DNA from: CALIKW01 sp038998005
GTDB lineage: Archaea; Aenigmatarchaeota; Aenigmatarchaeia; CG10238-14; SCSR01
Direction of reading: 5' to 3'
NCBI GenBank assembly: GCA_038998005.1
Contig: JAVZIY010000015.1
Span: 1 to 12,253, forward strand
DNA length: 12,253 nucleotides
Shown: piece by piece, positions 6,953-10,913 of the stretch
Position numbering within the stretch: the stretch's first letter is position 1
Layout of the letters: the number at the start of each line of letters is the position of its first letter
The notes under the pieces: generated by a model
What the model saw: the letters and a program-made list of their open reading frames with translations, nothing else
What the model was told of the DNA's origin: nothing
Database searches by the model: none
Made by a program: the position numbers and the translations under genes

Positions 6953-8223
6953 AATTCTTCCCATGCATCTTCCTCAAAGACATATCTAGTTCCAATTCTA
7001 CCATGTCGAGGTATTTTCACTTTAAGTATTCCCTTTCTTACAAGCTTTCTTATAGCTTGTTTAGCCCTGCTTTGAGATCTTTTAATTTCCTTAGATAGTT
7101 TTTTGCTTGTAATATAACCATATTTCTCTTGTATTTTTTTACAAGTAATTAAAATTAGAGGTTCTACTTTTTCAGACGGATAAACATAAGGAAGCGAGGC
7201 TATTAAATTTCTTAATTTAAACCTACGCTCTTTTAAAGAAAAATTGATTTGTTTTTCAAATTTAATTAGATTTTCTTTTCCATTAATTATGATTTCCCAT
7301 TTTGAACCGCATTTTTTATCTTTTGTAAAGTAAATTTCTGTGCAGTAAGGTCCTTTTGTTTCGATGCCCATACAATTTAATAATTTCATATCATCTATTA
7401 AGAGTTTAGGGGCGTAATCTATTGGGTGTGAAGTTTTAAGCGTCGGGATTATTTCTTCAGAGAAATTTTTAACTTCAACAGCAAGTTTGAGTCCAATGTG
7501 TGTATTATGAATCCAACCTTCATCATCAAAGGCTTGTCTTAAAAAACTTGCTTTTATTTTCTTGGAGGAACTAAAAATGAACTGAGGTATTGTAGGGTCG
7601 TTTCTCGTTTTTCTACCGTATTTCATTCCTAGGCATTCAACTAAAATAATACCAACAACTTTTGGAAAATAAATTTGTTGGTTAATTCTTGGATTGCTTT
7701 TTTTCCCAACTATTTCTCCGAACACATTTACAAATGCTTTGTACACTTTTATTCTAAGTTCCGGTTTTGTATTACTGTAATGGGGAATCCAATTATTATT
7801 AATCCCACCGTCATGAAGAAGAGCAGCTAAAAGTACTGCACCATCTTTAGTGTTAAAATTAAAGGGGAGTTTTGGATTTAAAATGTAATTGGCAAATTTG
7901 GTTTTTGTTCTATTACATTTCGATGCAATAAGTTTAACGTTTTTTTCGATTTCTTCCAATTCGATTTCAATCTGATTTTTTGATAGATAATCTCTAAGAG
8001 AAAATAGAACATCTAGTCTAATTTTTTTGCCTTCCTTGATACCTTCTAAGGTTTTACACTGTCTTTTTTCGTTTATTTTAAGCCCCAATTCTCTGCCAAG
8101 ATTGGCCCATGTACCAGCAACACTTTTACATTTATTTAGTAAGAGTAATTTAAAATTTGGTTCTAAGTCTACATAAATTTTAGATTTAGGCAAATCCCAT
8201 AGATGAACTATCCCATTGTTCAT
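6949..8223 (-). CDS. LAGLIDADG-domain protein with C-terminal winged helix
   Basis: The 424-residue protein has three parts. Residues about 22-60 resemble a helix-turn-helix (GTWANLGRELGLKI). Residues about 125-260 form a two-motif LAGLIDADG domain: motif 1 LLAALLHDGGI (131-141, acid D138) and motif 2 FLRQAFDDEGWI (227-238, acid E235). Residues about 355-415 form a winged helix (ITSKKLSKEIKRSQSRAKQA, then RKLVRKGILK and a basic wing). Both acids at the ends of the LAGLIDADG helices are kept, so metal-dependent DNA cleavage is possible. It is not inside an intron or intein. The stop overlaps the nreA start (ATGA), so the two form one transcription unit. Domesticated LAGLIDADG regulators are known (WhiA), which makes a regulator of nreA plausible; a free-standing homing endonuclease is the alternative. 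Confidence 0.8.
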   Translation of the reverse strand: MNNGIVHLWDLPKSKIYVDLEPNFKLLLLNKCKSVAGTWANLGRELGLKINEKRQCKTLEGIKEGKKIRLDVLFSLRDYLSKNQIEIELEEIEKNVKLIASKCNRTKTKFANYILNPKLPFNFNTKDGAVLLAALLHDGGINNNWIPHYSNTKPELRIKVYKAFVNVFGEIVGKKSNPRINQQIYFPKVVGIILVECLGMKYGRKTRNDPTIPQFIFSSSKKIKASFLRQAFDDEGWIHNTHIGLKLAVEVKNFSEEIIPTLKTSHPIDYAPKLLIDDMKLLNCMGIETKGPYCTEIYFTKDKKCGSKWEIIINGKENLIKFEKQINFSLKERRFKLRNLIASLPYVYPSEKVEPLILITCKKIQEKYGYITSKKLSKEIKRSQSRAKQAIRKLVRKGILKVKIPRHGRIGTRYVFEEDAWEEL

Positions 8224-8235
8224 GAGTTTAAAAAT

Positions 8236-8250
8236 AATATTTTTTATTAT
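8236..8250 (-). promoter_or_regulatory. TATA-like region of the LAGLIDADG-nreA operon
   Basis: On the minus strand this reads ATAATAAAAAATATT, centred about 20 bases before the ATG at 8223. It lies between that start and the 16-bp palindrome at 8261-8276. The whole stretch is A/T only, so the exact box cannot be fixed. Confidence 0.35.
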
Positions 8251-8260
8251 TTACATTTTT

Positions 8261-8276
8261 CGGAAGTTTACTTCCG
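8261..8276. promoter_or_regulatory. Perfect 16-bp palindrome CGGAAGTTTACTTCCG, likely operator
   Basis: The two 7-base arms CGGAAGT and ACTTCCG are separated by TT and match perfectly. The element is a GC-containing island in almost pure A/T sequence, so a chance palindrome is less likely than for the AT-only ones in this window. It lies 38-53 bases upstream of the LAGLIDADG start, just upstream of the TATA-like region. An activator or repressor dimer could bind there. It is not followed by a T-run on either strand, apart from A-rich sequence downstream on the minus strand, so it does not look like a terminator. Confidence 0.5.
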
Positions 8277-8287
8277 GTGAAAGTAGA

Positions 8288-8806
8288 TTAAAATCTCAAA
8301 GTATTAGCAGTAGCATTAATTTCTTCTAAATTATTTTTAATAAAATTGGTGTAACAATAAGCAAGTATTGTATTGTGTTTTGTGACTATTTCAAAAGATT
8401 CTAATTTTTTTGTTGAAATAATTGGGCAGCTACTATTTTTAATTACTTTTTCATAAAGTTCTTTACTGCAATTAGAATACATGTTAATGTCTAAAGTTTT
8501 AAGAATTATTGAAATTGGGTCTTCACTTTTGTTTAGTTGGCTTCTCATTTCTTTTTCCAAGTCTTTTACATGAATGTATGCAACAGTCTGAGGGCATTTA
8601 GGTAATTTTATTTCTTCGTAAGGTAGAATTTGAGAAGAGAGATTTTTAGAAATAACTCCAGCATCTAAAATTTGGATTATCGGAGGAAAAATGTTCTCCC
8701 AAAAATTTTCTGTAAAAAATTTGACTCATAATTTCTTCATACAAAAAATATGAGAAAGAATTAGAAGTATAATTAAAACTATTAAAAAAATATTTTCTTT
8801 TTTCAT
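8288..8806 (-). pseudogene. Membrane-anchored protein gene interrupted by an in-frame TGA
   Basis: One reading frame runs from an ATG at 8806 to a stop at 8288 (172 residues) but is broken by a TGA at 8726-8728, codon 27. Before the TGA it encodes a textbook membrane anchor: two lysines, then an uncharged stretch rich in I and L (residues 6-22, FLIVLIILLILSHIFC). After it comes a soluble domain of about 145 residues with scattered cysteines and no family I recognise. The longest frame with a usual start after the stop begins at TTG 8560 (90 residues) and would lose about a third of the domain. Because TGA serves as a normal stop elsewhere in this window (443, 1288, 6949), I call it a nonsense mutation or a sequencing error. 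It lies between two nre copies, next to another broken gene. Confidence 0.5.
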
Positions 8807-8899
8807 TATTTAATATCAACTCTTCTTGCAACATAAAGATTATGCTTGTTCTCATAGCCTTCTAGTTATGTTTTTTTGAACGAGAGGTTGAATTTTTAT

Positions 8900-9070
8900 T
8901 TAGGCATAAAGTCTGACTAAAATTGGGCATCTAGCTTTTCCACAAAGAAATCTTGAGCCCTTGCAAAGTATACATCTAAAATCTCTCTCCAAGATTTTAA
9001 TTTTCCCTCTACTTAGTTCCTCTAAAACTTTTTTATCATCTATTATTTTAGAAATCCACAAGTTTTTCAT
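8900..9070 (-). pseudogene. Truncated NreA paralogue keeping the N-terminal zinc finger (56 residues)
   Basis: The minus-strand frame ATG 9070 to TAA 8900 encodes 56 residues that align without gaps to the start of the intact NreA in this window. I count 29 identities by eye. All four zinc ligands are kept at identical positions: C33, C36, C43, C48 (CILCKGSRFLCGKARC). The similarity does not end at the stop. The frame beyond it reads IKIQPLV where the intact protein has MKFKPLV in register, so the TAA interrupted a longer gene. A second in-frame stop follows 15 codons later, after which no NreA-like sequence is seen. A TATA-like TTTTATATCC at about 9085-9094 remains upstream, so the fragment may still be transcribed. 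It is either a decaying duplicate or a retained mini-protein. Confidence 0.8.
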
Positions 9071-9098
9071 CATAAATTAGTTTAGGATATAAAAATTT

Positions 9099-9743
9099 TT
9101 ATTTCAAGGAACCTACCTTGTAACTCTTCAAAAGATCTGGAAGAAGCATTGGCTTAAAGTTCGTTCCTCTTAGCTTGTCACACATATAAGGCTCAGCTTC
9201 TGTATTTTCATAGACTATTGGTAGATTTGCAAAAATCAGAAGATTATTGTAATTTCTATTCACACATAGATAAATTAATTTCTCATCTTTAAACCATTTT
9301 TCCCCTTTGCAAATTGGAATTTCTAAAAACTGAATTGAATATTCTTTTTTATTTTCATCTAAAACTCCTATAGTCAAATCCTTGAGAGCTTTACATGAAA
9401 TATAAATTTCATTTTTATTATATTGATTAATTACACGAGAAAACTCAGAACTGTTCAAGACAGTTTCAGCGATGATTATTTGCTCTTTTAAAGAGATTTC
9501 ATCTAAATTTTTTGTGTATTTTTTTATAAGCGTGTCTAAATTTTTATCTAGTAAATATTTTGTGACCTTAGACATTAATTTAGTCAGCATAAAAAAATTT
9601 AATCTAGTAATATTTAAATATTCTTCGGGATAAATAGCTATGAACCCCATAAACCATTTTGCTTTTTCTCTTATTCTCTGCTCGGTTTTTGGATTCAATT
9701 TAATTTTTTCAATCATTTTTTCCATTATTTTTGCAGTTTTCAT
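9099..9743 (-). CDS. Unrecognised 214-residue protein
   Basis: I do not recognise a family. Residues about 1-110 are predicted mostly helical and basic (KMIEKIKLNPKTEQRIREKA, then KYLLDKNLDTLIKKYTKN). The second half alternates short strand-like segments (EYSIQFLEIPICKGEKWF, LIYLCVNRNYNNLLIFANL). There is no signal peptide, membrane segment or obvious catalytic motif. The ATG at 9743 lies inside the oppositely oriented membrane-protein gene, giving a 104-base overlap of the two 5' ends. Other in-frame ATGs at 9725, 9716 and 9650 would shorten the overlap; the last would cut it to 11 bases. The protein-like character of the whole N-terminus on both strands keeps the question open. The stop lies 26-29 bases before the start of the truncated nreA copy, so both may share a transcript. 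Confidence 0.6.
   Translation of the reverse strand: MKTAKIMEKMIEKIKLNPKTEQRIREKAKWFMGFIAIYPEEYLNITRLNFFMLTKLMSKVTKYLLDKNLDTLIKKYTKNLDEISLKEQIIIAETVLNSSEFSRVINQYNKNEIYISCKALKDLTIGVLDENKKEYSIQFLEIPICKGEKWFKDEKLIYLCVNRNYNNLLIFANLPIVYENTEAEPYMCDKLRGTNFKPMLLPDLLKSYKVGSLK
9609..9622 (+). promoter_or_regulatory. TATA box of the YdjM/DUF457-type gene
   Basis: AATATTTAAATATT is a perfect 14-bp palindrome centred about 24 bases before the ATG at 9640, right for a near-leaderless transcript. It lies inside the coding region of the 214-residue gene on the opposite strand. Confidence 0.5.
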
Positions 9744-10101
9744 AGACTTGGATCATTTTTACAAAAAATTAAAAAAGCCTTGGGATGCAAGAAGGACTTG
9801 GATTCAAGAACCTTTTGGCTTGATTTTAGTGGGTTTTCCCATAGCCCTCTTGCTAGGCTTAATAAATCAAAGCTTTTTTTGGTTAAGTTTAATCTCCTAT
9901 TCGAGCCATATTCTTCTCGACTATTTATGTATTTTTGAAACTTTTCCTTTATCGCCATTTTCCAAAATTAAAAAACCAAAAGGTATGGGAATTTTCATTC
10001 CTTTTTACTACAACTGGAAAATTAAAGGAAAAGTTTCTGAAAATTATTTTCTTGTTGCAAATCTAATTTTATTGCTTATATTCTTTTTTCTTAAGAGCTA
10101 G
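9640..10101 (+). CDS. Membrane-bound YdjM/DUF457-type putative metal-dependent hydrolase
   Basis: The 153-residue protein has about four hydrophobic segments (about residues 8-36, 60-77, 79-95 and 136-151). It carries the family's conserved polar residues: H6 near the start, the D36-x-D38-H39 motif (FIDLDHF), E57 after RRTWIQEP, and H90-x3-D94 (SHILLDYL). In this family (YdjM in Escherichia coli) these residues are thought to form a metal site in the membrane; the physiological substrate is unknown. The ATG at 9640 sits in the expected place, five residues before the conserved histidine, with a TATA box about 24 bases upstream. It overlaps the 214-residue gene head to head by 104 bases. It also shares the palindromic CTAG with the stop of the convergent cysteine-knuckle gene. 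A short lysine-rich loop lies at 108-114. Confidence 0.85.
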   Translation: MNPINHFAFSLILCSVFGFNLIFSIIFSIIFAVFIDLDHFYKKLKKPWDARRTWIQEPFGLILVGFPIALLLGLINQSFFWLSLISYSSHILLDYLCIFETFPLSPFSKIKKPKGMGIFIPFYYNWKIKGKVSENYFLVANLILLLIFFFLKS

Positions 10102-10550
10102 CTTACCAGGCTTCCTCCGAAATCAAAAGCTTTTAGAAAAATTTCAAATTTCTTGCTCAATTCCTTATCCTCACTTTCAATTATTTCTTTAATTCCTTGA
10201 AAGAAATCATATCTGCAAATACTCATTTCTCTCTCAAAAAATTTCAATTCTTTTTCAATTTCACAAAAAGTTTTTTCATTCGTAATTTTTCTTAGCCAAT
10301 TTTTCATCCCTTTGATAAACTTCTTACTCTTTTCTTTGCTTATTCTTCTGTTTATGGGCCAATTACATACAATGCACTTCTCCGATGAATCTTCTTCAAT
10401 TTGCTCTAAATCGAAATCTTCTATGCAATCCTTGCAAACATTAAAAGAATCTAACTCAACTATTTCCTCCGTTTCAGATTCACAAATCTCACAAACATCA
10501 ATAACTGCTTGGTCACCGATTTTTAGGAGGTTAAATGGATCATCCCTTAT
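10098..10550 (-). CDS. Cysteine-knuckle (zinc-ribbon-like) protein without a canonical start codon
   Basis: The open frame extends well upstream of its first ATG (10307) and is clearly coding there. It holds three CxxC knuckles: VCEIC, VCKDC and KCIVC, about residues 24-77 counted from codon 10550, separated by acidic linkers. A basic stretch (RRISKEKSKKF) and a helical tail with two further cysteines follow. Such arrays bind zinc; the role is unknown. No ATG, GTG or TTG occurs in frame between the upstream stop (10570s) and the first knuckle, so the left limit given (ATA at 10550) is only a guess. A TTG at 10558 lies about 30 bases behind a TATA box. It would be in frame if the GGGG run after it had one more G, which points to a sequencing indel or a real frameshift. 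Confidence 0.7.
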   Translation of the reverse strand: MRDDPFNLLKIGDQAVIDVCEICESETEEIVELDSFNVCKDCIEDFDLEQIEEDSSEKCIVCNWPINRRISKEKSKKFIKGMKNWLRKITNEKTFCEIEKELKFFEREMSICRYDFFQGIKEIIESEDKELSKKFEIFLKAFDFGGSLVS

Positions 10551-10553
10551 AGC

Positions 10554-10618
10554 CCCAAGCCTAAATTAATCTTTTTAGAAAATGTATATATTCTGGACTT
10601 TATTTTCACAGGCTTGGG
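10554..10618. repeat. 9-bp inverted repeat CCCAAGCCT ... AGGCTTGGG flanking a promoter
   Basis: CCCAAGCCT at 10554-10562 and its exact reverse complement AGGCTTGGG at 10610-10618 are 47 bases apart. The TATA box of the cysteine-knuckle gene lies between them. The nearer arm covers the probable transcription and translation start. Two arms on either side of a promoter could bind a dimer or form a loop. They may be coincidental, but they stand out from the A/T background. Confidence 0.4.
10584..10592 (-). promoter_or_regulatory. TATA box of the cysteine-knuckle gene
   Basis: On the minus strand this reads GAATATATAC, centred about 29 bases before the TTG at 10558. It is the strongest TATA element in the 10559-10740 gap. 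The rest of that gap has a 14-bp A/T palindrome, AAGTTTATAAACTT, at 10645-10658 and no open frame I would support. Confidence 0.5.
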
Positions 10619-10724
10619 TTCCATTAATTATTTTTTAATTAATTAAGTTTATAAACTTTTTGATAATGCTTCTCTAAGCTGAAACTTTGAGAATAAAGTA
10701 AATAAGTGAAAAAGAGTTGTTAGA

Positions 10725-10740
10725 AAAAAAGATTTAAAAA
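10725..10740 (-). terminator. T-rich terminator after the tRNA
   Basis: On the minus strand the tRNA is followed directly by TTTTT and, after a few bases, a second run of seven T (reaching 10723). Runs of T without a hairpin terminate transcription in archaea. Confidence 0.5.
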
Positions 10741-10826
10741 TGGGTCCGGCCGGATTCGAACCGGCGACCTTCGCCACGTCAGGGTTCCGCTAAGTTCGAC
10801 GTCCTAACCAGCTAGACCACGGACCC
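10741..10826 (-). tRNA. tRNA-Val (GAC) with a 12-nt intron at position 29/30
   Basis: The 86-base gene folds into a full cloverleaf on the minus strand. The acceptor stem is GGGTCCG with CGGACCC. The D arm is GTCT/GGAC, the T arm GCCGG/CCGGC with loop TTCGAAT, and the discriminator is A. Between the D arm and the variable loop AGGTC there are 12 bases too many. Removing 10785-10796 (AACTTAGCGGAA) leaves a perfect anticodon stem TCGCC/GGCGA with loop CTGACGT, hence anticodon GAC at 10778-10780. No other cut, including the usual 37/38, gives a paired stem. The intron would sit inside the 5' strand of the anticodon stem, a non-canonical site known in archaea. CCA is not encoded. An AT-rich TATA-like region lies upstream at about 10840-10860. 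Confidence 0.92.
10785..10796 (-). other. 12-nt non-canonical tRNA intron
   Basis: The bases AACTTAGCGGAA (minus strand) interrupt the anticodon stem between nucleotides 29 and 30. The junction is unique: moving it one base either way breaks the mature TCGCC/GGCGA pairing. Such introns are cut by the archaeal splicing endonuclease at a relaxed bulge-helix-bulge. I could not derive a convincing bulge-helix-bulge by hand. Confidence 0.8.
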
Positions 10827-10881
10827 TTAATTAATCATATTTTTAATAAAATTTATTGCTTTCACCCTAAATTTTCAAAAA

Positions 10882-10893
10882 GTATATATATTT
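10882..10893 (+). promoter_or_regulatory. TATA box of the secreted repeat protein
   Basis: GTATATATATTT is centred about 27 bases before the ATG at 10914, which predicts a leaderless mRNA. It is one of the strongest TATA boxes in the window, fitting an abundantly made surface protein. Confidence 0.6.
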
Positions 10894-10913
10894 ACTTTAA
10901 ATCTATTAAAATT

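Noticed and set aside
8261..8276. Hairpin terminator of the broken membrane-anchored gene
   Set aside because: On the minus strand the hairpin is followed by A-rich, not T-rich, sequence, and it precedes a promoter-like region.
8726..8728. TGA read as selenocysteine
   Set aside because: It lies next to a membrane anchor, not in a redox motif, TGA ends other genes here, and I saw no convincing SECIS-like hairpin.
8646..8855. Minus-strand frame of 69 codons starting MRTSIIFMLQEEL
   Set aside because: It is rich in N, S, F and Y and shares its DNA with the frame that encodes a clear membrane anchor (ATG 8806). It reads as the shifted shadow of that gene.
10312..10569. Plus-strand frame of 85 codons
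   Set aside because: Serine-rich antisense of the CxxC-knuckle region, which has clear coding character on the minus strand.
10741..10826. tRNA with a canonical 37/38 intron, or tRNA-Asp
   Set aside because: With a cut at 37/38 the anticodon stem would be TCGAA against GGCGA, with two mismatches. The 29/30 cut gives a perfect stem and anticodon GAC, which is valine.
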